Shown here: piece after piece, positions 36,806 through 44,495 of the stretch
How the letters are laid out: each line of letters opens with the position of its first letter
Numbering within the stretch: position 1 is the stretch's first letter
From: Bacillota bacterium
GTDB taxonomy: Bacteria > Bacillota > Clostridia > SK-Y3
Direction: 5' to 3'
DNA: 64,000 bases
NCBI GenBank assembly: GCA_022360955.1
Contig: JAKSBV010000203.1
Span: 49,717 to 113,716 of the forward strand
Notes under the pieces: generated by a model
Database searches by the model: none
The model's input: only the letters and a program-made list of their open reading frames with translations
What the model was told of the DNA's origin: nothing
Position numbers and translations under genes: made by a program

Positions 36806-37447
36806 TTGAGCAATGGCATGAAGAAGATTGATAAAGATTCCTTGAATGCGGAAGAAAGAATTCTTAAAGCAGCTACCGATGTTTTTGCAGAGAAGGGCTA
36901 TGATGCTGCAGGAGTAGATGAGATTGCGAAGAGAGCCGATGTTACAAAACCGCTTATATATTATTATTTTAAAGGCAAGAAAACAATTTTGGAAGAGTTG
37001 ATAAAGAGATATTTAAAAGCGGTTGTGGAAGAAAAAGAGCAATATATAAACAGTATTAATACTTTAGATAAAGAGATGCTGTATAAACATTTGGATGAAA
37101 AAATAGGGATTTTTAGCAAGAACAAAAAGGTTTTAAAAATAATTGCTATGGAAATGCTGAAAGAAAAGCCGGTGGCTGATTCTGTATTAAGCAGCATTTA
37201 TCAAATGTATCATATGGCTATGCCTAAAATAGAAGAAATGGGGATAGAAATAGAGGATCCTATGGATATAATCGTAACAAGCTTTTTCTTTGGCACAGTA
37301 CCGACACTGTCATTAATGCTATTTGGAGATAAATTCTGTGATTTTTACGATATTGACAGGGATGAATTGGACAAACGGTTTTTTAAGGCAATGAAATCGG
37401 TATATCTTGATTATTTTATTGAATATTTTAAGGAAAATAAAAAATAA
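36806..37447 (+). CDS. TetR/AcrR family transcriptional regulator
   Basis: This 213-residue repressor-type protein has an N-terminal TetR helix-turn-helix (ILKAATDVFAEKGYDAAGVDEIAKRADVT and PLIYYYFKGKKTILEELI, read in pieces) and a helical ligand domain with no recognised specificity. The start is TTG 36806, 7 bases after AGGTGGGA; ATG 36818 is possible but further away. Matching palindromes upstream (36556) and downstream (37462) suggest it controls itself and the acyltransferase gene. Its leader carries a Mn2+-type riboswitch, an unusual partner for a TetR gene. Confidence 0.9.
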   Translation: MSNGMKKIDKDSLNAEERILKAATDVFAEKGYDAAGVDEIAKRADVTKPLIYYYFKGKKTILEELIKRYLKAVVEEKEQYINSINTLDKEMLYKHLDEKIGIFSKNKKVLKIIAMEMLKEKPVADSVLSSIYQMYHMAMPKIEEMGIEIEDPMDIIVTSFFFGTVPTLSLMLFGDKFCDFYDIDRDELDKRFFKAMKSVYLDYFIEYFKENKK

Positions 37448-37461
37448 ATTTTTTAAAGAAA

Positions 37462-37481
37462 CTTTACTGACTAGTCAGTAA
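37462..37481. promoter_or_regulatory. TetR-family operator, site 2 (perfect palindrome)
   Basis: TTTACTGACTAGTCAGTAAA is a perfect 20-bp palindrome between tetR and the acyltransferase gene. Its core ACTGA-N4-TCAGT is identical in spacing to operator 1. Confidence 0.75.
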
Positions 37482-37565
37482 AAAACTAAGCGTAAGATCA
37501 GGAGAGGCACTTAGGTTTTGAGATGGACAACAGCAGTTAAATTTAAAAGAATGGGAGGTTTTGTT

Positions 37566-38894
37566 ATGAGTAATACCGTAATATTTAGAAAAAAAGTCTT
37601 TGGGACAGCGAGGCTGAACGTGAGGTTTCCGAATGCTAATGTTTTACTTTTAGCAACATTAGAGGGCGGCCTGTTACAAGAAAAGCTTGAAGAGGCGATT
37701 GTGAGGGTATCAAAAAAGCATCTTCTTATGAACAGCAATATTAACGTCGATGCTGACAACGCTGTTTGGTATGAGATTAATAATGGGATGAAGCCTGCGG
37801 TATATTGTACGCAAGACACGAAAGATTTAGATAAAATAATGATTGCTGAGCTCAAAACGCCCTTTAATCTTGAAGAAGGGCCTTTAGTCCGCTTTAACAT
37901 TATGGGGACAGAGGATAAAACACACCTCTTGATTAGTTGTCACCATGCAATCTGTGATGGTTTATCATTAGTATATCTGGCCAATGACCTTCTTACAGCT
38001 ATTGCATACCCGGAAAAAGAAATAAATGGGGCAGCAAAGCCTATCGTACAAGATGAGAGCGCGATTCCGGAAAAGGTGAAAAAAGGTTTTCTCATGAAAC
38101 TAATGATTAACAGTATGAATAAAAAGTGGCAAAAGAGAGATTTACCGTTTACCAAAGTGATGTATACCGATATTCATACTGAATTTTGGAAAAAGCATCA
38201 TCCGGGTATAATAAGGTGGGGGTTATCCAAAGAGCAGACATCAAAGCTGGTGAAGCAGTCTAAAAAAAATGGTGTTACTGTTAACACTGCAATAGCGACA
38301 GCATTTGTACGGGCCCAAAATGAAATATCGGACAGGCAATTTTATTCTGATGATGTAACCGTATCCGTAAGCATGAGGGATTATCTGGAGGAATCGCCTG
38401 AAGATGCAATGGGCTTCTTTGCGTCTGCAGTTAGACCGGCATTAAAGTATTCGATTGAAAAAAGCTTTTGGGATAATGCTGTGAAATTCCACAAACAGAT
38501 CAAAAGCTTGATGACAGAAAAGAATATATTTGACTCTCAGGTAATTGGTTTTTTCAATCCGAAATTTCTTGATGCGCTTGTCCTTGGCAGGTATGGCAAA
38601 AATGATGATAAGACAGTTAGAAAAATGATAGCAAGAAAAAAGATGGATGTTATCAATACGGCATTTACTTTATCGAATTTAGGCAGGGTAAATGTTCCGG
38701 CCGATTTTGACGGATTAAAGCTTACATCCCTCATGGGACCCGTTGTCTATGGTGATAGTATGGAAAAGTATATTGGTGTTATAACCATAAACGGTCAAAT
38801 GTTTTTCTCCATATCATTTAATCAAGATATTGTCGGCAAGGATAAGATGGAAGAGGTGAAGAACAAAGTGATTGAATATATAGAGCAAATGTAG
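37566..38894 (+). CDS. Condensation-domain/alcohol acyltransferase superfamily protein
   Basis: This 442-residue protein has the catalytic HHxxxDG motif (HHAICDG, residues 126-132) of the chloramphenicol acetyltransferase/condensation superfamily, with the second conserved region near VSMRDYL and a late TLSNLGRV. These enzymes transfer acyl groups from CoA or carrier proteins to an alcohol or amine. It is a stand-alone protein with no carrier or adenylation domain nearby. ATG 37566 follows GGGAGG by 7 bases. The TetR operator just upstream suggests ligand-controlled expression. Exact substrates unknown. Confidence 0.82.
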   Translation: MSNTVIFRKKVFGTARLNVRFPNANVLLLATLEGGLLQEKLEEAIVRVSKKHLLMNSNINVDADNAVWYEINNGMKPAVYCTQDTKDLDKIMIAELKTPFNLEEGPLVRFNIMGTEDKTHLLISCHHAICDGLSLVYLANDLLTAIAYPEKEINGAAKPIVQDESAIPEKVKKGFLMKLMINSMNKKWQKRDLPFTKVMYTDIHTEFWKKHHPGIIRWGLSKEQTSKLVKQSKKNGVTVNTAIATAFVRAQNEISDRQFYSDDVTVSVSMRDYLEESPEDAMGFFASAVRPALKYSIEKSFWDNAVKFHKQIKSLMTEKNIFDSQVIGFFNPKFLDALVLGRYGKNDDKTVRKMIARKKMDVINTAFTLSNLGRVNVPADFDGLKLTSLMGPVVYGDSMEKYIGVITINGQMFFSISFNQDIVGKDKMEEVKNKVIEYIEQM

Positions 38895-39192
38895 AGAGAC
38901 AGGTAAAAATCGGACTAGGATTGTTTTGCGAGTGCAGTGGAAGAAATAGGTTTGTGATTGGACAGACAATCTGTTTAATAAACGCTTTGAGCGTGTTTGC
39001 AATAAGAGAGGTCAGGAATAAATTTGATGCAGTTTGCATTTTATGGGTATATTATATGGTATAGAATAATAAAATGATGTGATCTGTTTTTATATAAATC
39101 TAAGATATGTTTTAGCTGTTTCAACCGTTTAGAGACAAGTCTTTTAGGGGAAAGGTAATACTTGTAAAGGGGTGTACAGAGAGGTGAATAAT

Positions 39193-40587
39193 ATGAGTGA
39201 ATTAAATGTAAGCGAAGAATTGATGCTGTTGCAGAGAATGAAAGATTATTATCAGCGGGGTAATACAAAGCCATTAGCTTTTAGAATGGAACAGCTAAAA
39301 ACGTTGCAAACCCTTATTAAGACGCATGAAGCCGAGATTATTGAAGCCCATAGGTTGGATCTTGGCCGGCACGCGTTTGAAACCTACGCCGCAGAGATCG
39401 GATCGGTTTTAAGCAGTATTTCATTTGCCATGAAACATCTAAAACAGTGGATGAAAACGAGAAAAGTGAAAACACCAAAATATCAAGTGGGTTCTACAAG
39501 TTTTGTCATACCTGAACCCTATGGGGTGGCCCTTGTGATCGGTGCGTTTAACTATCCTTTTCATTTATGTATAGAGCCGTTGATCGGAGCAATATCCGCC
39601 GGTGATTGTACGGTTCTTAAGCCGTCGGAGCAAGCGCCGAATGTATCAAAGCTGATTAAGGCGTTAATGGAGAAAGGTTTTCCGGAGGAATATGTTAAAG
39701 TGATTGAAGGAGATAAAGAGGTGATAACCCGTTTAATTCATTCGCCTTTTGACTATATATTTTTTACGGGGAGTATCCCGGTAGGCAAAGTGATCATGGA
39801 AGCTGCCGGCAAAAATTTAATTCCCGTTACGTTAGAGCTGGGAGGCAAGAGTCCATGTATTGTGGATGAAGATGCCAATATTGGGGTGGCCGCAGAGAGA
39901 ATTGTTTGGGGAAAGTTCTTCAACGTCGGACAGACCTGTATTGCACCGGACTATGTGCTTGTCCATGAATCGATCAGGAAGACATTTGCAGAATCCATCA
40001 AGCAAAAAATCTCGGATTTTTACGGAAAGGATATATTGGCCTCCAAAGATTACGGACGGATTATAAATGAGCGGCATACAAGCAGATTGATACAAATCAT
40101 CAATCATGACCGGAAGAAGATTATTTTTGGCGGTTCCTTTGATGTAAGCAAGCGATATATCGAACCTACGATTATGGATGAGGTCACTTGGGAAGATCAG
40201 GTGATGCAAGATGAAATATTCGGACCTATTTTACCGCTAATGACCTATCATTCCATTGATCAAGCAATTCAGATGATCAATCAACGGCCTAAACCCTTGG
40301 CATTGTATGCTTTTACCGAAAACAAGACGATACAGAAGAAGATTCTTGATAGAACAAGTGCCGGCGGGTGCTGTATTAATGATACAATCAGCCACCTTTC
40401 GAACCACCATTTACCCTTTGGAGGCGTGGGACATTCAGGCATGGGTGCTTATCACGGAAAATATAGTTTTGAAACGTTCTCCCACATGAAAGGTGTTCTG
40501 CGCAAGTCGACAAAAATAAGAATGAAAATGATTTTTCCGCCCTATCGGGATTCCGCGCTAAAGCTGCTCAGAAAGCTACTGAAATGA
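39193..40587 (+). CDS. Aldehyde dehydrogenase, ALDH3-like
   Basis: This 464-residue NAD(P)-dependent dehydrogenase has Asn120 (GAFNYPFHL), Glu215 (TLELGGKSP) and catalytic Cys249 (NVGQTCIAPDYVL), and FGGVGHSGMGAYHGKYSFETFSH near the end. The last residues (PPYRDSALKLLRKLL) resemble the ALDH3/fatty-aldehyde group, which oxidises medium or long aliphatic or aromatic aldehydes to acids. ATG 39193 follows AGGTG. The 298 bases before it hold a small hairpin (AAACGCT/AGCGTGTTT) and no gene. Confidence 0.93.
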   Translation: MSELNVSEELMLLQRMKDYYQRGNTKPLAFRMEQLKTLQTLIKTHEAEIIEAHRLDLGRHAFETYAAEIGSVLSSISFAMKHLKQWMKTRKVKTPKYQVGSTSFVIPEPYGVALVIGAFNYPFHLCIEPLIGAISAGDCTVLKPSEQAPNVSKLIKALMEKGFPEEYVKVIEGDKEVITRLIHSPFDYIFFTGSIPVGKVIMEAAGKNLIPVTLELGGKSPCIVDEDANIGVAAERIVWGKFFNVGQTCIAPDYVLVHESIRKTFAESIKQKISDFYGKDILASKDYGRIINERHTSRLIQIINHDRKKIIFGGSFDVSKRYIEPTIMDEVTWEDQVMQDEIFGPILPLMTYHSIDQAIQMINQRPKPLALYAFTENKTIQKKILDRTSAGGCCINDTISHLSNHHLPFGGVGHSGMGAYHGKYSFETFSHMKGVLRKSTKIRMKMIFPPYRDSALKLLRKLLK

Positions 40588-40730
40588 TCTTGAGATATAT
40601 AAGGGGAAAAATTTTTTTATTTGATAATATTTTCACGATGTTCCCCTTGACTATAATCTGGAAAAATCTATATAATAGGGAGGAGGTATTATACATTTAT
40701 ATTAATTTTGTGCAACAGGAGGTTGGTTAC

Positions 40731-41774
40731 ATGAAAGCACTTGTTTTTGAGGAATTAAATCGTGTAAAACTAAAGGATGTGGCAAAGCCTGTCTTGGTGA
40801 ATGAAACGGATGTCATCGTAAAAGTTAAATTGACAACCATTTGCGGCAGTGATGTACATTTTATGCAAGGACATGTACCTATTACACCGGGGCATACATT
40901 AGGGCATGAGTATGTAGGTGAAATTGAGCAGGTGGGCAGCGCGGTAAAGGATTTTAAACCCGGAGACCGGGTAGTGGGCGCATCGGTATTATTTTGCGGG
41001 CAATGCGAGCGATGTCTAGCAGGCCACATTTATAGGTGTCTGAATGGCGGTGTTTTTGGTGCCGGTCCGGAGTACGGAGGATTAAACGGGTCCCATAGTG
41101 AATACATGCGTATTCCCCATGCAGATGCAAGTTTGTTACATATTCCTGATGAATTAAGTGATGAGCAGGCACTATTTGTTGGAGATATTTTGTCAACAGG
41201 TTATTTTGCTACCGAAAAAGGGAGCGTTATTCCGGGGGATACGGTAGTCGTATTTGGTGCGGGCCCTGTTGGTTTATGTGCCGTTATTACGGCAAAATTA
41301 TTTAGTCCAAAGCAAATTATCCTTGTGGGCAGAAAAGATGAGTTCCGTCTTGAAATGGGTAAAAAATTAGGTGCTACCCATACCATTCTTTCTTCTAAAG
41401 AAGATGTGTTAGAGACGATTCATAAATTAACCGGCGGAGAAGGGGCCGATGTGGCAATTGATGCGGCAGGTTCTGAAACCACACTACATCAGGCAAGCTG
41501 CTGTCTGGGTATTGGAGGGCGACTTTCTATTGCAGGTCTGCCCGGGCCAACAGCATCGCTGCCCATGTTTGAATTGTTCAGTAAAAATGTTCGCATTGAA
41601 ATGGGTCTGGTTGATTTGCATCATATGAAACGTTTATTAAAATTGATTCAATCGGGACAGGTAGATTTAAGTCCTCTTATTACCCACCGTATGAAACTGG
41701 ACCAGATGGAAGAAGCCATGGAATTATTCGCATCTCGCAAGGAAAATGTTATCAAAGTTGCGATTACGCCATAA
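40731..41774 (+). CDS. Zinc-dependent alcohol dehydrogenase (MDR family)
   Basis: This 347-residue medium-chain dehydrogenase has catalytic-zinc ligands Cys38 (TICGSD), His59 and Glu60 (LGHEYVGE), and a structural-zinc set Cys89, Cys92, Cys95 and Cys103. The Rossmann motif is VVFGAGPVGLCAV. It interconverts an alcohol and an aldehyde or ketone with NAD(P)H. Next to an aldehyde dehydrogenase it suggests alcohol-aldehyde-acid conversion, but substrate is unknown. ATG 40731 follows CAGGAGG; the frame upstream to 40584 looks non-coding. Confidence 0.93.
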   Translation: MKALVFEELNRVKLKDVAKPVLVNETDVIVKVKLTTICGSDVHFMQGHVPITPGHTLGHEYVGEIEQVGSAVKDFKPGDRVVGASVLFCGQCERCLAGHIYRCLNGGVFGAGPEYGGLNGSHSEYMRIPHADASLLHIPDELSDEQALFVGDILSTGYFATEKGSVIPGDTVVVFGAGPVGLCAVITAKLFSPKQIILVGRKDEFRLEMGKKLGATHTILSSKEDVLETIHKLTGGEGADVAIDAAGSETTLHQASCCLGIGGRLSIAGLPGPTASLPMFELFSKNVRIEMGLVDLHHMKRLLKLIQSGQVDLSPLITHRMKLDQMEEAMELFASRKENVIKVAITP

Positions 41775-41869
41775 ATGGGCAGCATACGCAAGTTAATATA
41801 CTTTCAAAGGGACATGAATCCTTTTAGTTGTGGTTAGTGTTTATGTTGCAAAATGCCTTAAATAAAAAA

Positions 41870-41903
41870 AGGTTGCCCCAAGATAGAGGGGCAGCTTTTT
41901 TGT
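41870..41903 (+). terminator. Terminator after the alcohol dehydrogenase gene
   Basis: GGTTGCCCC pairs with GGGGCAGC(T) around AAGATAGA and runs into six T residues. Confidence 0.9.
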
Positions 41904-41992
41904 ATATAGACATGTAAAGTTAAAAAAGTGTTAAGAAAAAGTAAAAATCTCTATTTTTTTTACACATACGACATAATTCGACATATTCCCCC

Positions 41993-42022
41993 TTGACGTT
42001 ATGAGATAAAATATACTATAAT
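41993..42022 (+). promoter_or_regulatory. Promoter of the c-di-GMP riboswitch transcript
   Basis: TTGACG, 18-base spacer, TATAAT. The leader from here to the first gene is about 570 bases and holds element A, a D hairpin, a C stem and the riboswitch. Confidence 0.7.
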
Positions 42023-42048
42023 TTAATCTAGAACGATTATCACGTTAA

Positions 42049-42149
42049 GGATAACCAACTTTAAACCTAAAAATATTATTTACACAAACAACGATGATTT
42101 TGCGGTTTTTGTGTAAATATAAATTCAATTTTAAAGTTGGGTATCTATA
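42049..42149 (+). repeat. Structured intergenic element, family A copy 3
   Basis: The outer stem is GGATAACCAACTTTAAA with TTTTAAAGTTGGGTATC; the inner stem is ATTTACACAAA with TTTTTGTGTAAAT around CAACGATGATTTTGCGG. Nearly identical to the copy at 14546-14648. Confidence 0.82.
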
Positions 42150-42180
42150 AAAGAAAGTCACTTTTCAAACATTAATAAAA

Positions 42181-42238
42181 TAGATTGAACGCGCAAAAGA
42201 ATTGATTCATATGATTTGAATTCTTTGCGTTGAATCTA
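42181..42238 (+). repeat. Leader hairpin repeat, family D copy 2
   Basis: TAGATTGAACGCGCAAAAGA and the reverse-complementary TTCTTTGCGTTGAATCTA form a long stem. As at 14546-14746, it lies between element A and a C-type stem. Confidence 0.65.
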
Positions 42239-42246
42239 TCAAAGTT

Positions 42247-42303
42247 ATATATTTCGTGCGATTTCAAGCAAACCTTATGTACAATGTTTATGATGAAATA
42301 TAT
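42247..42303 (+). repeat. Leader stem, family C copy 3
   Basis: ATATATTTC and GAAATATAT, 39 bases apart, exactly as at 14690-14746. The enclosed sequence differs except for AAACCTTATGT. Confidence 0.55.
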
Positions 42304-42340
42304 AGCTAAATTTTTATATCACCTTACAAAATGAATATTG

Positions 42341-42420
42341 TGAAAGGCAAACTTGCTTAAAGGTAAGGACGCAAAGCTATGGGTCTAAGGTTTTTTTAAA
42401 ACTATGATTGCCAGGCCGCC
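42341..42420 (+). ncRNA. Cyclic-di-GMP-I (GEMM-I) riboswitch aptamer
   Basis: The conserved string appears in order: GGCAAAC, then GGACGCAAAGCTATGGGTCTA, read as GGACGCAAAGC plus GGGTCTAAGG, then ATGATTGCCAGGCCGCC. The tetraloop and receptor and the G-rich joining region that contact c-di-GMP are recognisable. A terminator follows 26 bases later, giving a transcriptional switch ahead of the ketosynthase gene and possibly the chemoreceptor and iorAB genes beyond it. Confidence 0.9.
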
Positions 42421-42445
42421 CCAAAAAAATGAGTTTCTTTGACAG

Positions 42446-42496
42446 ATAGCTCAATGGAGGCACCTGTGTGTACCATTAGGGCTATTTTTATTTTAA
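42446..42496 (+). terminator. Expression-platform terminator of the c-di-GMP riboswitch
   Basis: ATAGCTCAATGG pairs with CCATTAGGGCTAT (one bulge, one G-T) around 15 bases, followed by TTTTATTTT. A weaker AGGGCT/GATCCT hairpin with seven T residues lies at about 42530-42552. The sign of control (on or off) cannot be decided by eye. Confidence 0.75.
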
Positions 42497-42598
42497 GCTA
42501 TTTTCACGGTGCACGCATTAAAGTCAACAGGGCTGGAGATCCTTGAGATTTTTTTGTGATGGAAAAAAGCAATATAATACAATACATAGGAGGTTTTT

Positions 42599-43612
42599 AT
42601 GTTAAGAGAGATTTATAGTGCGGGTATTATCGGAATAGGCAGCAATATGCCCGAACAGATAAGAAAAAATGATTTTTGGGACGAATATCCCATTTTAAAC
42701 TTACCAAACAAAGATAAAGATCCCTTTAAAGGTACTGTGGAGAGAAGAGTTTTTCCTGAAAATATTGCGCCTTCCGATGCGGAAACAGAAGCAGGAAGAA
42801 GAGCGATTGAAGATGCAGGACTGAATAAAGATGATATAGATTTAGTGATGGTACATTCCATGCTGCAGGATGAAATCATTCCGGGCAATGCCAGTCTTGT
42901 GCAGTATAAATTAGGGCTTAAGAATGCCGGTGCATGGAATATGGATACCTGCTGTTCAAGTTTTGTAACCATGTTCATAGCGGCATCGAATCTGATTGCG
43001 ATGGGTACTTTCAACAATATTCTGATCATTACTTCCGTCTTTCATTCCCATATGCTTGATTATGCCCACTATATTACGCCGAGTTTAGGAGATGGATCAG
43101 CTGCGGTGGTAGTGGGATGTGTTGGGGAGGGAAGAGGTTATAAAGTATCCCACTGTACATCCCACGGCCAATACCATGACGGATTTACGATGAAAGAAAG
43201 AATCCCTATGCATGAGAAGTGGGTTCATTATAAACCTTCGCCTGCAAAGCCTGTATTGGTTTTTAACAATGAAATAACCTATAAAATCGGCAAAAATTCG
43301 GTAAAGGATATGACAGAAGTGATCACCAATACGTTAAATAAAGGTGAGCTGACACCTCAAGATATTGACTTTATGGTAACGCATCAGCCGGTTTACTGGG
43401 CCCATGATGCCTGGCGTGAAGCCCTGGGGATTGACGCCTCCAAATCCTATCAAAGCTTTAAGGAATATGGGAATCTTGCATCTTCGACAATCCCTGTTAA
43501 TCTATATGAGGCAAGAGAAAAGGGATTATTAAAAGACGATGATATGGTTTTATTCGCGTCTTCAGGAGCCGGTGAGAATTTCTCCGTTGCGCTGTTAAAA
43601 TGGGGAAAATAG
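42599..43612 (+). CDS. FabH-family (KAS III-like) 3-oxoacyl synthase, divergent
   Basis: This 337-residue thiolase-fold enzyme keeps the complete KAS III triad: Cys119 in DTCCSSF, His262 in VTHQPVYW and Asn292 in EYGNLASSTIP. The glycine-rich LFASSGAGENFSVALLKW end is also normal. It differs from the housekeeping enzyme in the unusual CCSS active-site sequence and the PFKGTVERRVFPENIAPSD insertion. Such enzymes condense an acyl-CoA primer with a malonyl thioester, or act as acyl transferases. No other fatty-acid genes are nearby. The c-di-GMP switch in its leader is the main clue to its role. GGAGG precedes ATG 42599. Confidence 0.88.
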   Translation: MLREIYSAGIIGIGSNMPEQIRKNDFWDEYPILNLPNKDKDPFKGTVERRVFPENIAPSDAETEAGRRAIEDAGLNKDDIDLVMVHSMLQDEIIPGNASLVQYKLGLKNAGAWNMDTCCSSFVTMFIAASNLIAMGTFNNILIITSVFHSHMLDYAHYITPSLGDGSAAVVVGCVGEGRGYKVSHCTSHGQYHDGFTMKERIPMHEKWVHYKPSPAKPVLVFNNEITYKIGKNSVKDMTEVITNTLNKGELTPQDIDFMVTHQPVYWAHDAWREALGIDASKSYQSFKEYGNLASSTIPVNLYEAREKGLLKDDDMVLFASSGAGENFSVALLKWGK

Positions 43613-43704
43613 TCAGGCAGAGTATTCAAAAAGTGCTTTAAAGGCCAATACCTTTTACCAAATAAAGCAAAAAAACTAATATTATTTTAAAAGGAGATGT
43701 TAAA

Positions 43705-44061
43705 ATGTACAGTATTAAAGCGGATGTATCAAAAAATAGGTTGTATGTGGTGGTGGATGGTACCGTAGCCTTGGATGAACTGGACGCGTACACAGCAGAC
43801 ATGAAAAAAAATCTGGGAATGCTCAAATCAGGTTTTACTGCGTTATTAGATTTAAGTAAAACCGTCGTATTTGACCAAGATGCGATGAAGCAGCTGCAAG
43901 ATACTAAAGAGCTTGCGGTAGCCGCGGGGCTGTCCAAGAGCGCAATGGTAGTTGCATCGGCTACTTTAAAGATGCAGATGAATCGAAATTTTAAAAGTGT
44001 AGGGCCTCAGGATAGAGCCTTTAATGATATTGGAGAAGCAGAAAAGTTTTTAGCAGAATAG
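43705..44061 (+). CDS. Small STAS-like protein, copy 1
   Basis: This 118-residue soluble protein has a STAS/SpoIIAA-like pattern: beta strand NRLYVVVDGTV, helix LDAYTADMKKNLGML, strand FTALLDLSK, helix DAMKQLQDTKELAVAAG, strand SAMVVAS and a final EAEKFL helix. It resembles the 115-residue protein at 48216-48563 in length, order and ending (EAEKFLAE versus DAEQYLDC). The usual STAS phospho-serine is not evident. AAAGGAGATG precedes ATG. It sits between the ketosynthase and the chemoreceptor. Confidence 0.8.
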   Translation: MYSIKADVSKNRLYVVVDGTVALDELDAYTADMKKNLGMLKSGFTALLDLSKTVVFDQDAMKQLQDTKELAVAAGLSKSAMVVASATLKMQMNRNFKSVGPQDRAFNDIGEAEKFLAE

Positions 44062-44201
44062 TATTATTTTAAACGTACCCGCGACAGCGGCTTTTAAAGA
44101 TGAAAGTGACGCAGTTGATGGGTGAAATGGCATATGCAAATGGCAAAATCACAAATAGATGTAAAATTTTTTTGTGAACGATGAACTTGCTTGAGCTGAT
44201 C

Positions 44202-44241
44202 CAAATAGTCATTATCATATGCATATGATAATGGCTATTTG
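44202..44241. repeat. 40-bp near-perfect palindrome
   Basis: CAAATAGTCATTATCATATG is followed directly by its near-complement CATATGATAATGGCTATTTG, with one mismatch and no loop. It may be an operator or cruciform; as RNA it would fold tightly but has no T tail. Confidence 0.85.
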
Positions 44242-44247
44242 AATTTA

Positions 44248-44454
44248 GATGTAACATATGCAGCCTAAAAATACATTTGAATAAGGGCGTTTTAAAAGAC
44301 ACATGATTCGTGCTACTTATATCTAATGATCATAAACGCTGCTTTTTTTGAAACGCCATTTGATCGGTTATGGATTGGATAGTACCTAAAACAACGATAG
44401 TGCTATGTTTTTTGTATAAATATAAATGCCCTTTTAAAGTTGGGTATCTATATC
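44248..44454 (+). repeat. Element A, long form with internal insertion, copy 4 (chemoreceptor leader)
   Basis: The left end GCAGCCTAAAAATACATTTG and right end CTTTTAAAGTTGGGTATCTA are element A. About 107 bases are inserted between the inner arms, with GGGCGTTTTAAAA and TTTTGAAACGCC as inverted ends, then TTTGATCGG and TATGGATTG. The same insertion lies at the same place in the copy at 54785-55004. The element ends 42 bases before the chemoreceptor gene. Together with the palindrome it fills most of this 434-base gap. Confidence 0.78.
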
Positions 44455-44495
44455 AAGGAAGAGCAATGTGAAAAGGTTCTAAAAGGGGAGATTTT

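Noticed and set aside
40584..40730. Longer N-terminus for the zinc alcohol dehydrogenase
   Set aside because: The upstream codons are AT-rich and non-conserved; a strong RBS precedes the ATG at 40731.
42441..42500. Second riboswitch aptamer after GEMM-I (tandem arrangement)
   Set aside because: The sequence after the aptamer folds as a terminator and contains no second set of GGACGCAAAGC-type conserved bases.
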